A program made the position numbers and the translations under genes. Below are positions 39,168 through 51,317 of a stretch of 64,000 bases of DNA, in pieces. Within the stretch, counting starts at the first letter, position 1. Each line of letters opens with the position of its first letter. The notes under the pieces were generated by a model, which was not told the origin of the DNA, made no database searches, and saw only the letters and a list, made by a program, of their open reading frames with translations. Origin of the DNA: Onchocerca volvulus (lineage: Eukaryota > Nematoda > Chromadorea > Rhabditida > Onchocercidae); NCBI GenBank assembly GCA_000499405.2, contig HG738139.1, positions 7,092,616-7,156,615 of the forward strand, given 5' to 3'.

Positions 39168-39811
39168 GCCAAACCCAACTTCGCCTCAAATAAAAAAAAT
39201 GATAGAAAGAGATACATAACGTGAGAACATGCAATTCAGCTAACTTCTGATGTGAAACAAGAAATTTTTCAATCCTAATCACTACTTCAAATCATTTTCC
39301 TTCTCTCTACTTGCATCTGATGCATGATATCAAAATATATGAATTCTTAATATGCGGTATAGCATTATATTATGTGACAAGACTGCAGTTCCCAAACTAA
39401 GAAACTAGTTCATTTTTACATCAAAATGAATGTAATCTTCCAGAATTTTAACTGGATTTAATTGCTGATCCTTCATCTTTTCTAACCAATTTTTTCGTCA
39501 AATATTTTTTCAGCCAAAATATGGAAGCATCAAGAAAATGAATTTCTGCAACTTAGCATATAAAGAAAATACTATCATTTATTGTTTTCTAAGAGCATTT
39601 CATATCATCCAACAATGAAAACAAAACAATCAAGATGATAATTCCATTCTGAAATCCAGATGATACAAAAGTTGGATCTGAAGAAATATTTGCATCAATG
39701 GTATGAAAACAGTGCCCCAATCCGCAAAGAGCAATAGCATTCAAGAATATTGCGGAAATCAAATTCACATAATTATGTATCCATTTCAAGCATGAAATTC
39801 ATAACGGATCA
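39168..39811. other. gap between Pcc1 gene and golgin
   Basis: 644 bp between the stop of the upstream same-strand gene and the golgin ATG. The only open frames are short and lack family resemblance. A possible acceptor (TTTATTTGAG on the minus strand, near 39182-39190) precedes the golgin ATG. It is either a golgin promoter or a long intercistronic gap. Confidence 0.35.
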
Positions 39812-40740
39812 TTAGTCTTTGCTTTTCTCATTCCTGCCAAGAATCGCATCAGTAACACCGCTGGACATTTTCGAGTGATATCTTGTAACTTCCTCGATTG
39901 TTTGCTTAGCTAAATAATACATGTCGAACAAATTATCGATTGACTTCTGAAGGTATTTGGAATCCAAACTCACAATTTCACTAAAATTTTAAAATTTATG
40001 ATTTTATTTTATTTATACCGTTATGCGAGTTGAAAAAAAAATATTCGAAAATAATCTCAGGAAAGATATAACCAAGAATGAATGAAAAATTTATTTGCTA
40101 TACTGATAAAAACGTATCTTACGAGACCAAAATATAAAATCTGGAAAGAACTCAGTACATCAGCTTACACGATCATATGATGCCCTCGTACACTGTATAT
40201 TCGTTTGGCTGTACTTCTCGATGGTTCTTTGTCGATTGCCAAGGTTCTGCAAATTATCTGCGCCTTTTCTTCGTTTCCTAAATCAATTTGTAGTATCCTA
40301 AAACAAACAACATGTTATCTTAAATACTGCCTAATTCATTTTAAATCTAGAAAAAAAATGGAAGTATGTCAGTTTTCATAAAGTGAACAAGAAAATACAG
40401 GATTCGAAACTAACGCCTTGTGGTTTTCACTAGCATTTCTTGATTCTAACGTATTTTCGCTGCTAGAATCCTCCGAATCATTTATAACTTCGAGCAACTG
40501 TCGATCATCGCTTGTCACGGAATCCAAAAAAATTACAAAAAAGTATGCATAAATATAATTTACATAAATTTAAACATAACATAATATCACTCGCTTTTTT
40601 TTTTCTCACTAACAGATACACTAATATGAGGCGATCAAACAGTGGCTATGCTGCAAGACAGTCTATTTCTGATCATTACACTGACAAAGAAAAAAAAAAA
40701 ACAAGGAAATATCTACTGATAATTTTGTCGGTCCTTCCAT
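39812..40740 (-). CDS. KEOPS complex subunit Pcc1/LAGE3
   Basis: Pcc1/LAGE3 is the dimerisation subunit of KEOPS, the complex that makes t6A37 in ANN-reading tRNAs. The well-supported exons are 40297-40169 (ILQIDLGNEEKAQIICRTLA, then DKEPSRSTAKRIYSV and HHMIV) and 39980-39812 (contains SLDSKYLQKSIDNLFDMYYL and ends RNEKSKD). This reproduces the family's pattern: a beta strand, A-x-I-x-x-x-L, a D/N-x-E-P-x-R loop, a strand pair and a final helix. An acidic N-terminal exon, 40497-40415, joins in phase. The start is uncertain: a small exon 40740-40717 (MEGPTKLS) fits in phase through a weak acceptor at 40498 and is preceded by TTTGCAG. The full model is 134 aa, near the 143 aa of human LAGE3. 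Confidence 0.75.
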
Positions 40741-40956
40741 ATCATTTCCAAATCTTTCTATAGTGCTGCAAATAAGTAGAATCCTGAATGTGACTGCTGA
40801 AAATATGTGCAACAATATATCGAAATATTGATTACTGACAATAAAATGCAAGGATCATAAATTCTTTATCCTTCTAAATGTCCACTTCTAGGTCAGCAAA
40901 GTCAGGATTAAGAGGACCCATATTCTGTAAATGAATTAAAAGGCACTGAAATTCTG

Positions 40957-41133
40957 TCAATGCCGGAATTTTTCCCTATTTTTGTACTTTTGACCTCTCT
41001 GTGACACAAGTGACCGATACGTATATGATGCTAAAACTTCTCTATCGTTCGCAATAATAGGAAAAACATGACCGCCAATGATAATGTCATCCTTAGTACT
41101 CTTTTCATCAACGGCAATAAGTATTGTACGCAT
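40957..41133 (-). CDS. small unidentified ORF, 58 aa
   Basis: The ATG at 41133 follows the acceptor-like GCTAATGATAG. The ORF reads MRTILIAVDEKSTKDD, IIIGGHVFPIIANDREVL, then SYTYRSLVSQRGQK, and ends at 40957. It has more coding character (charged-hydrophobic alternation) than neighbouring ORFs. A donor at 41001-41000 could join it to 40932, but no join gave a clearly better protein. It may be an upstream exon of the Pcc1 gene, a separate small gene or chance. Family not recognised. Confidence 0.25.
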   Translation of the reverse strand: MRTILIAVDEKSTKDDIIIGGHVFPIIANDREVLASYTYRSLVSQRGQKYKNREKFRH

Positions 41134-44110
41134 TCTATCATTAGCAAAAATTATCAATGGGCAACGGATGACAGTTTATTGGGAACAAACGGAGCGTAAC
41201 AGGTGAAGCTCACCTGACCAAACGCCACAGCACATTGACCAATAGAAAGTCAGTCGGTTTTTAATGAACCATACTGCGGTCCGTTATTTTGTAACAAGGG
41301 ATATCTGTTTCGTTGCGTAGGAGGCATGTTCCTGAGGGCAAGGAAGACAGGAAGTTATCAATTGTCTGGGGATGCTTGAGTTGGCGTGAACTGAAGTGTG
41401 ATATGTGACATTAAGATTTACCTGGAACTAAGGAGTCTGTTCATTAGTATATACATTAGAGTAACATTTATAATTATCAGGAAAACACGACTTGCCAGAA
41501 ATTAGCGAAATTACAGTATGCCGTTCATCCGACTATTAAATCAGCGTATCGTCCCGTGTTAGTAACGCGACCTTTCGTTGCATACGATCTTCTGCGAGTC
41601 TCTTGAAGGAAACTCTCGATATAAGCCGTCGAACCGTTATGCTCATTAAACCTAATAAGTGAAGAAGGTAGTAACGTAGAGCATGTCAACTTGATTTAAT
41701 AAAAAAAGAAAAAAGTATAAAAAAGGACATTTTACACGCAAGTTCGCACTGTCCACTGATAGTTTTTTCTTGACTGCCGTAGTCGAATCAAACTTGAAGT
41801 CATCCAAATTCCTCTATTTTGCTAGTTTTTTCTTGAGAAATAGACGAACTTCTAGGTGTTTCGAATGCTTATAAAATTTTAAAAAGTCCAAAACTTCTCC
41901 AACCATCGAATTCACCTCGTTTAATATCATTTATTATTTCTTTTTGAAAATCTAGGCATATCTTTTATCTGAACTTTCGCTCGAGACCAAAATTATAAAG
42001 TCTGAAAAGGCACTCTGACCGTACCTGTAATCATTTGCATTTTCCGGTTAAAGTGGTCTTGCAAAAAGAAAAATAAGTATTCATTTTAATTTTAATTATT
42101 ATGAAGTCTGATATATATAATTTATTTGCAACTTATATATATATGTTTACACGCTATTTTTCGTGTCTGATTCGTCAATAAGTAACCAGAAAATGTTTTC
42201 ATTATGATAATGACAATGATAGCGATATAGAATTGTATCAAATTTCTGGAACTTAACCCATACAGGAAGCAATCCCGGATATCATTTGCTGAATGGATTT
42301 ACCAGAATCTCCTCGAAATGCATGAATGATTAAATGAGGAATAGCGAGGAAACAGTTGAGCATTCACGCTATTTGGGGCATTTGTAACTATATCGAAAAG
42401 TAATGGCAGTTTTATTTGTCACAACTGATGTCATTTTATTGTGGTTTGTTATTGCTCTTGTCTTTCTAACTTCGAGATTTTTGGAGCCAATGACTTCTTA
42501 ACGATTAACGACATTTCCGTCTGTTGAGATGCAGATGGAATAACGAAATGATAACGTATGGCAATATTCCAAGGATGGGGCTAATGAAAATGTAATTTGT
42601 TGCTGCTGTTTAAGAAACTCATTTTTGAAATCCATCATGCTTTCAGATTCGTTTTTAGGCCAAAGGGATATTGTTTATTTAGTACATAGTATGTTCTTGA
42701 TGTTTTTTTTTTTTTGAATGCAAGCTCGATAAATGGTGTTTGCAATTATTTGATATTAAAAGAATCGATTTGATTACAATTCAAATCCTGTTTATGATTT
42801 TATATCGATCATATTTGCTAGCTTCATATCAACTGTAATGATGAAAATAATACGCAGGGATAAGATCGATCAATATATTATCGAAAATCGAATGTTATAT
42901 ATCATTTCTCAACGTAGATGCTATTTAAGAAACTCCTCTTTACTTGTTAATTTATATTTATTCTCAAATATTGAAATCTTTTCCAAATTTCAAATAATAA
43001 ATTTGTTTGTTAAGTTTCAGCATCAGTTTCAGTTGTTCATGACATGCAAATGCAATAAATTGATCAGTTAAACTGTAGTCAATAAATTAGTCGAGTCAAA
43101 TAAGCATGTCAAATAAATTGAATCAAATAAACATTGATTAGTTCAAAGTTCAAATAAACATGCAGTGACATATTTCCTAGCACGCAACTTTTACCCCAGC
43201 CAAAAACGGATTTCAGTACTACAGACATCGATCAACAATAGCTCAGATTTTTTCTCCATTGAAATGAAGAAATCATACTATGAACCTTATTTTTTGCTGA
43301 AATTATGAAGAAATTAAAAGATGGTGGGATCTCATTCTATCTTTCGCTTGAAGAATGGAAAGAATTTAAAACAGATTTCATTTGGAAGATTATAATTCAA
43401 TCCTTTAATGGAAAAAAGAAATCATCTCTTATTATAACAGCGATTTTTCAGAAAAGATCGGTTTAATACAGAACGAATTTCCCTCCAGCAGCATCCTTCT
43501 CTGAAATTATTTCAATTTATAGTTAAGTCTTTTCTCTGTTCTTCTAGTATTCTTTCGAAAAGATATTTAATTCAAATTGCTTATCATCCTTCCTTTTTGA
43601 TCATAGTTCTCCACGAATGTCTTTTTCTAACTTCGTCTCATCTAAAATGCAATTTAACTTTATTTCAATTTAATTATTAGTGATAGACAAACTTTGTCAT
43701 CATTTACGACAACGTGGCATCAATTCCTAAATTAGGTATGAATTATTCTACTTTTGTTGTCTTCTTTTCATCGCAAAAATTGCAATGATCCTTTCATTCT
43801 GAATTATGTGTTTTGATACTACTGCAGAAACTTGGATGCTCCCTAAATAGCTCTATTCCAATGTTGATGTCTTATATCATCATCATCATCTCTCATTCCG
43901 AATCTGTTTTCTGAAACAAGAGCTAGATGTCGCTGTTTACCTAAGCTTTCCATAATTTCTATCTTTCGCTATTGACGCAACTTCGCCCCATTAATTTGCC
44001 TTATTTTATAGTTTACGCTATCCCGAAAGCGCCGTTTCATCACTTAAAGTATAAACCAAGAAAATTGTTGATTGTTGATTGAAATAATAAGGCGAATCCT
44101 GTAATCAGCG
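41134..44110. other. intergenic, about 3 kb
   Basis: No gene seen. The first 500 bp (about 41140-41660) is clearly less AT-rich than the rest, with several CpGs, and lies just upstream of minus-strand genes, so it is the best promoter candidate here. It holds the palindromic E-box pair at 41200-41216. The remainder is AT-rich with poly-T near 42704, TA repeats near 42136 and an ATC trinucleotide run near 43880. Confidence 0.45.
41200..41216. promoter_or_regulatory. palindromic double E-box
   Basis: CAGGTGAAGCTCACCTG: two CAGGTG/CACCTG E-boxes as 7-bp perfect inverted arms around a 3-nt centre, in the GC-richer block upstream of the Pcc1-side genes. CAGGTG-type sites bind Snail/Twist-class and other bHLH factors. 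Function here is inference. Confidence 0.3.
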
Positions 44111-44350
44111 ATGATTCATGAAACAGAAGATGACGATGCATCTATGAATGGTCCGACATCTCCCTCCTTGTGCGTTCTAATTTTAATCACTCTAATTGCT
44201 AGATTTGTTAACCTATTATTTTCACTGATTAGAAAAATGCCTATTTACTTCATGAGTTTCTCAACAGTTATCGCTCACTTCTTCAACATTACAGAAGTTA
44301 TTCTTTCAGCTGTAATGTTTTTTTATGAAACTTGGATTAAAAATCTTTAG
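44111..44350 (+). CDS. small two-helix membrane ORF, 79 aa
   Basis: The ATG at 44111 comes 2 nt after the acceptor-like TGTAATCAG, a possible spliced-leader site. The product starts with an acidic segment (MIHETEDDDASMNGPTSPS), then has two hydrophobic segments (about 20-40 and 48-70) and ends WIKNL. No family is recognised. A single short exon with a plausible acceptor is suggestive, but chance ORFs of this length occur in AT-rich DNA. Confidence 0.35.
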   Translation: MIHETEDDDASMNGPTSPSLCVLILITLIARFVNLLFSLIRKMPIYFMSFSTVIAHFFNITEVILSAVMFFYETWIKNL

Positions 44351-47300
44351 AAACCCATGGATGAACTTTTTGACACCGTAGGTTTAAAACCTCCTAAGGA
44401 ATGTATAATTGAAATTATTTCATTCCTGTTCTTTAAAATATTCCAAAGATTGGAAAATGTTATTTTCTCATCTATATTTACCGATAAAATTCATCATTAT
44501 TATTCATGAATTTTTTTCCAGACATAATTGCACATCGTTTTAGAACTTGACTGTTGCAAACTATCTCCCTGTTTCACTGATTCCGTTCTCTCTACTGTTA
44601 TATTGTTTATCTAACTTTGTGCATGATGGTTCTACTTCAAATTTCAACTTAAAATGCTACAAAGCAGCATCAAATCATGATATTTAAAAGTTTAAAAAAA
44701 ATCATGCCCCACCAAAGAAAAAATATCATCACCAGACAGTATTAATCTCTTTCATGCCCAACTGGAGACTTAAGAAATGGAGAAGAGATTAACACTAAAG
44801 GCATAGATGAAATGAATTAGTCATGAACAGAAGATTGATCATTCTAATCTTCCATCTTTTGTCTTATGACTATATTTTTTGTTATGAATGATAATAACAT
44901 CGACCAACGATAATTCATCTCCCTAAAGACTTCATTCATCTAATAATTAACAAGTGGATTAGGATAGGATATTCCAATGATCTTTTTTTTTTTTTTTCAA
45001 TTGATTTTTTTTCTCTTTCTTTTAGTATAATATGATGGATTATATCGCGTCTTATCATATGCTGGAGAAAATTTCTTAAAAATATCAACTTCTTAAAAAA
45101 TACCAGTAATCTATGCAGTAGATTCAACTGAACGGCTGATACACGAGAAATCGATGTTAACGATACTATATATGTGTTGTATCGTTACGAGACAAAAATA
45201 TGCAACACACATCATGATATTTACTTCGATAACATATCAAACTTATTTCAATCAATTTTTGCTGATTTTGTAATTTCGAAAGTAGACGTTTGATTTATAA
45301 CAGAGACTTTTGCAATGAAAAGTTTTTTTTAAGTTTTTTTTTTTTTGAGAAGTGAAAAGTTCTTTTTTTTGTAAACAATCTACTTGGTAAACAGCATTAA
45401 AAAAATGGTGCACTTTCGGTTAAAATTGAACTAAATATAGAGATGAGATTGGATTCGAAATCATCCGCCCATCAACTTTATTTGTACAGCATTATTTTTC
45501 ATTTAAGATGAACGGACGAATAGAGCAAAAAACTGTATGAATATTCTCGTGATTTCCATCTGCATAAAATTGCTGGAAATATTTCTACTATTTTTGAGAT
45601 GAATATATAGAATTTAAAGGATTGCAATCCCAAGAATATTAAGATAAAATTAAATTAATTGTAAAAAAGCAATAAATTAATCTGGAAAGTTTTCTTAATT
45701 TCAGTTCTTTCGAAGCATCGGTATTTTTATGTACTTTTTTCGAATCGATGTAATACTTTTTTTTTTTTTTTTGGTTTTGATTATGTTTCATTAGTTTGGC
45801 ACCTTTAGAAATTCTAATGTCCGCATTGATAAAAAAAAAAAATAAAAACAATGGACATTATGCGTTGGAAGACTGTTACAGAATCTATTAATACTACAAT
45901 ATTTTGAAATAAATCTAGAAGAGGAAGGAAAAAGGAGAGCTATTTGTCAAGATGGTAATAAATAAGGCTGAAAAGTCTTCTGGAGAAGATTGCGATTTTT
46001 TTTTCAATTTTTCAGGAAGCTTATTTTTTTTTTAAATTATTAGAAGGTTGGAAATTATTTTCTAGCATTAGTTGCAAATAGGAAATTTAAACAGAATGTT
46101 ACATTGACGATATATTAATAATTATGTTAGAGTACATGTATTTACATACATGGAAATATACGATCTCAGCAAAAATATTGATATCTTCAACATTAATATG
46201 AACAAAAGATTTCAATAACAAAGTTAGTTTTTGAATATTTCACTCAAAATGACAAATTTTCACAACCATAATTTATCGTTTTTCTTTTTTTTTTTTCCGA
46301 ATTAAATTGTCTCAGTTCTTACTTTCCATCAATTCATGGTTTAGATTTTTTTGTTTTGAATAAAATTTTGTTTTTCTATGAAGGATAGTGCAACTTTAAT
46401 CCTTCACAGCATTTATTCTAATTGCTTGTATCAATCAATTTTCTTCTTGACTTTTCATTCTAAAAAATTCTCTGTAAGATGATAAAATTTTTGGGAAAGT
46501 TCTAAATAACGTCGTCGACTTAAAACTTCCACTTGTCAGAAAAAGTTTCAATTTTTCGTTCTATTGTCCACACAAGTACTTGTTTTCGAAGAAAATTTGA
46601 AGCAAACGAATATGCATTTAATAATTATAAAAACTCAAAAAAAAGTAGCACTTTAAATTAATAGAAATGATATTGCTCGTATTAGAAAAATATGAACATG
46701 CATCAATAATGCTAACTGCGTGTTACTTTTGCACGAGAATAGCATGCAATAAAAAGAAGGAAGGATGGGAATTTCTTCTCGAAGATTGGTTTCCTCTTTA
46801 ATTTGTGATTTGCTGATTCTTTTTTTTTTTTTTTTTGCTAATTTCCTCATTTCAAGTGGCTAATTTTTCAACCACTTGGAATGAGCTAATTAACTTCTTG
46901 ATTGCTCTTCTTTTGTCTCATTTTTCTTTTTTCATTTGATTTTACAGACTTTTTTCTTGTTATAGATAGTTTATAGATTGTCCCACATCTCTGGATTCCT
47001 TATAAGGAATCTCAAAAAGAGTAAACATGTATTTATTTGCATGGCAAATTTCTTATCATTTTAACAGAGAATAGTTCAGGACATTGTCATAGTATCATTT
47101 TGCACTACTGTATGACTAGCATAAACTACGAAGCAAATGATTGACCTTTTAATGGTAACAATTAGACCAATTTGCCGGTGTATTTCCTGTCACACAGACT
47201 TGACAACTACGTATGTTCTGAAGTTGATCAATTAGTTAACGATCTATTAATTGTCTATTAATTTAATAGCTTCACAAAGTAAATGAATAAACCAAACGTG

Positions 47301-47412
47301 ATGTGAGTGAAGATACTGATCAGTCTCTTATTTAGAATGGATTACAGGGAACAGTGTTGAGATCAGGAAGTTATACCGTAGGAACAATCGCAATTACACG
47401 ATCTTTACAAAG
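44351..47412. other. intergenic, about 3 kb, homopolymer-rich
   Basis: No gene seen. Numerous T-tracts occur (near 44983, 45000-45020, 45330, 45761, 46283, 46818). The last 300 bp before 47413 should carry the promoter of the secreted-protein gene, but no defined element is visible. Confidence 0.5.
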
Positions 47413-48188
47413 ATGCGTCTAGTATTCATATTATTTCTTCTTATCGTTGCTTTCGATGTACAATTCGTTCACACATTCAGCTGGAAGTTCGGTGAAAGGT
47501 TCGATTTCTTTCGTGAATTTGTCAACTTTTCTATTTCCAATGTTGTTTGGAGTATCGTAACCTTAACTTCACGTCATCACGTGAAATACGTAGTACTTAA
47601 TAGCACATTGATCTATGTGTATCTCATATTTCGGTGATATTTTCCAATACAATTTCGTTACAGTTTCAATTTTAATTTCCAGAAAGAAGAGGTCATGCTG
47701 AAATAAATCGAGCTAATCAATAATCTCCTTTGAATTCTTTTTAGGCCAGGATCTAAAAAATCGAGATGTCACATTTTTCGGGAAAGCTAGTAATACATTC
47801 AAAAAGAGAACTTCCACATTTTATCTTACTTATTAAAATGTACTCACATTTTTTGAGATAGAATTATCTGTGCAACTATTGATCAATAATTTGGTTCTAA
47901 ACAGTAAAATAATATGTTCAAATTTTATCTGAACAAATGAGAGATATTTTACAGGTTGCAGCAAAACCATGTATTCACGTTTTATGTGAGATATTTTACA
48001 GATTAGATGAACCGGTACTGATGTTACGTGATTTACGGGCCAAAGAAATTTCACCACCCAGTTATATGAAACGTTTCGAAAGTGATACAAATGAACAACT
48101 ACTTCGATATATTTTGCATCCGAAAATGCTGAGACGCCATGACTTATCGAATGCATTATTTTATCAGCCTTTGTGGAAAATGCGCTAA
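47413..48188 (+). CDS. small secreted protein, 125 aa, family unknown
   Basis: Two exons: 47413-47556 and 47955-48188. They join in phase through GTAACC and TTTTACAG and give 125 aa. Residues 1-21 (MRLVFILFLLIVAFDVQFVHT) are a textbook signal peptide. The mature part starts FSWKFGERFDFFREF. The second exon encodes AAKPCIHVLCEIFYRLDEPV, then a charged helix-rich tail ending FYQPLWKMR. Only a few Cys are present, so it is not an obvious disulfide-rich effector. An alternative weaker donor after 47520 would shorten exon 1 in the same phase. Not recognised; possibly nematode-specific. Confidence 0.6.
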
Positions 48189-48967
48189 AATTCCTTATCA
48201 GATAAGATTCGCAGTCCCGCGATTCCTTGGGTCATCATGTATATTTGCTACCATCATTGCTAGTACTTTTGCTAGAGCCAATAGTTTATTACGCATTAAT
48301 GTGTTAAATATGTATCAATGCTGGTATCAACGAGTAAATTCACGGATGATACTGATTAGTACAGAAGTTATGATAAAGCTTCTCTAAAATACATCAGCTA
48401 TTAGTTCAATTCAATTCAACCATACGTTAACAACTATACTTATCACATATACTCTTCAATTTATTCAATTCTGGAGATTCAGTAGATCAAAAATATTTTG
48501 ATTACTCAAGTTTTTAAGAATAGCGTCTGGTTTGATCTGATCTTGAAAAGTCAATATAGTATTTTCCCGACTTGAAGACTTTCCAAACATATGTTCTGCT
48601 TATTTTGGTATTAATGATATGTTATTATTAGTTACATAGCTTTCCGAATCGATATCAAATTGAATCTTATTTTTGCCATTCGTGACAACGCACATAAAAT
48701 TTAATTAAGGATTTCAAATGAAATAATATTTTCATCGGCGATTATATGTAATTATGTTACTGCGTTGATGTAAACAAAATTATGATACTGTGCAGCAATT
48801 ATCACAAGCATCAATCAGGCTGTGTTATCTTTTATTCTGCAAAATTTATAAACCACAAATAGCAAATGAAATCAGAAGGAAAACGGAGGACAGAAGGAAA
48901 AAAACAATAATTAGCCTTACTAATTAATTGTGAGTTGGCGTTTTACGAGAACAACCGAAGGTAGCAT
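48189..48967. other. convergent intergenic gap
   Basis: The plus-strand secreted-protein gene and the minus-strand gene ending at 48968 face each other across this gap. No further gene is seen. Confidence 0.5.
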
Positions 48968-51317
48968 TCATGATGGTAACGCATCGTGAAGTTCGCCAAA
49001 ACTGATGTCGTCGTTTTGTTCCTTCGGTGTATTTTCATCTTTTTGTTTCTTCAGTATATTTTCTTTAATTACCGAAAACGGACCATCTTTTCCAGATCCT
49101 TAAATTAGTTATTCTACAAAACTTCTCTTTTGGAATTGAAAAAAATAAAAGATGTATTTAAAAAATTCTGCAATGATTCAACGATTGCACAAAACATAAA
49201 TAGCCATTTCTACTTCTTATTTATGTCTTTTGTTGCACAAAACACAAAACATAAATAAGAAATGACTTTAATAGAAAATTTGGTCAATTATTAGTTATTA
49301 AACAATTATTTAATACTGGAGATTTTAAGTGAATCTTAAAAATTCCTCGTCCTTGGCTTGAGAATGTATTTTGAATCTTCTCGTGATGAATAATATTTTA
49401 GAATATTTGTCCATTTCCATGTTTTCATCATAGTTGTAACTATATCCTTTTCATTTTATATCGTTTAAGGAAGCTATAAAAGTGACGACCAAATTTCCGT
49501 CTTAAAAACTTCTCTTTCCCCTTTTGTTAGGAATGAAAGGATTGAATACTGCTATTCTGAATTTGTTAAAAAATAAGCGCTTCTCTAAAAGTTGACTCCA
49601 AAATTGACCTATTGACCTATTCCACTCATTTTTCCTTAACTCCGAGAGACTACTCGTCATCATTCAACTATCCAGATCTCATCTAAACAAACTGCCATTG
49701 AACGCTGAAATATTACATGATACAAGTATACTATACTCAATAGTAAAGAGAAATTGCTTCGTATTTGGTCAAGTACATGCTATCAAATAATCAAAGTCCA
49801 TCTAGTCTTTCACAATCTGTGAGATTTTTGGACGAAACTATCCGTTTTTCAAAACTTTATCATCAAATTGTTTGGAAAATCGTTTGATCTTTCCAAAAAT
49901 AAATCTTTGATCTTTCTAGAAATAAACTATGCCTGATGATTGCGCAGTGATGACTTTTATTGGATTTTAAAATATTAATTGAAAAGATTGAACATAACAA
50001 AAAAGTTGTTCAATATTCCAACCCGCTCCAGCTGCCATTACTTTGACGCATTTTATTTTCGATAATGGCCATGATGTCGAGCGAGACTATAAATTTCAAC
50101 ATTCAAATATTAAGACGTATGAAATTGAATCAAAAATTTACGAAATAAAGAATGAATAAATATTTGAAATATGTAGGGAGTACCACATACTTCTTGAAAC
50201 AGGTCTTTGCTCGGAGATTTCGGAAAACCCAGTGTGCTGTCCTGAGTTATCTCCACTGCAATATACAAATTTGCTATTTCCCGAAAAGTAAGAATGATTT
50301 ATTGATCTGGTTTATCAATGTAATATTAACATTTCTCATATCTCACTTCACTCTTCTGTCATGTGTGGAATCTAGAATTCTGAAATCATAAAATAATGTA
50401 TATAAATCGGAAGATGAAATTTAGTCTCTCTTATCTTTTTGCAAATTTTAAGACGGACTATGAGAAATATTGGTCAGACAAATATTGAAAATTAATGAAT
50501 TAAGACTTTCCTATAAGTTTGATAAATATTATCGTTTAACGAGGGCAAAAATAACAAACTAAGATGTTTTGATTTATAAAATAAATATTCTTAAATAATC
50601 ACTTACCAATACCATGTGTCATTTTTGAAGTTCCAAGTAGTGAAGCCACTGAAAACTGCTGAAAAAAAAAAATAAATATAACACTTTTCAAGAGTTACTT
50701 CATAATCTATAAACAAAATTGGACAATAACTGAAACTCGTTTGTACTCGAAATATGAGGACAATTTTTGTTGCAAAATAAGTGATTTGAAGAAAAAAAAT
50801 GTTATTAAAACGATGAGATTGTTATTAAAACGATGAGATTTAAAAAGCAGCTACACAGAAATTATCCCAAAATGAATAAAAGAGTAGTATTTTCACGAAT
50901 TCGTAGGAATTCTCGAAATTCGGAAAGCATCCGGTTGCTCTCCGGAATGAAATACTTGTAATTAAATTGTCGTGAATTTTAAAAAAATTAAAAACATAGG
51001 ATAAAAACAAAATAACTTACTTCATTCTCTCGCATTTTTGGTATATTATTCGGTTGCAGTTTATTTGGTAGCTTGATTTTGTCCAACTTCTGAATGAATC
51101 ATTTTTATCCAAAAATATTTTCTTCTGAAGAAAAAAAAAGTAGATATAAAAGATAAACTTACGTTTTTTTTCGATTCTTTTTCACCTGTAAAATTCAAAA
51201 TCAATGATCATGAGGAATACTTCTTAACAGACAATATTTCCAAAAATAATCATCCTTATTTTCTCTCAGAGTAATCACTTCATTGACATTCACAGTTGTT
51301 TCATTATTTTTTGCCAT
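48968..51317 (-). CDS. unrecognised 119-aa protein, five exons
   Basis: Exons 51317-51233 (MAKNNETTVNVNEVITLREN start), 51185-51163, 51089-51021 (KLDKIKLPNKLQPNNIPKMR), 50658-50607 (QFSVASLLGTSKMTHGI) and 49098-48968 (GSGKDGPFSVIKENILKKQK, ending LHDALPS). All junctions are GT-AG and all phases close at 120 codons, which strongly supports a real gene. The product is hydrophilic, Lys/Asn/Glu-rich and likely largely disordered, with a short Ser/Leu patch in the middle. There is no signal peptide, membrane helix or family match I can name. Intron 4 is about 1.5 kb and contains inverted repeats. Confidence 0.65.
49186..49266. repeat. inverted repeats in intron
   Basis: GCACAAAACATAAATA near 49186 recurs as ACAAAACATAAATA near 49245 and, inverted, as TATTTATGTCTTTTGTTGC near 49218. 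The segment can fold into imperfect hairpins of about 20 bp. It lies in intron 4 of the 119-aa gene. Confidence 0.6.
50152..50391 (+). other. intronic ORF of 79 codons, doubtful
   Basis: A plus-strand ORF lies inside the long intron 4 of the minus-strand 119-aa gene. It has a hydrophobic C-terminal stretch but no family resemblance and no evident acceptor. Listed only to account for this stretch; most likely non-coding. Confidence 0.12.
50801..50840. repeat. perfect 20-bp tandem duplication
   Basis: GTTATTAAAACGATGAGATT occurs twice back to back without a mismatch, in the intron between exons 3 and 4 of the 119-aa gene. The identity suggests a recent slippage or duplication event. Confidence 0.95.

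Noticed and set aside
45440..45480. GGATTCGAAATC resembling a tRNA T-arm
   Set aside because: No matching A box or acceptor and anticodon stems could be built on either strand. No tRNA was found in the window.
47833..48156. 107-codon minus-strand ORF opposite the secreted-protein gene
   Set aside because: It is antisense to a phase-consistent plus-strand exon and has no family resemblance.
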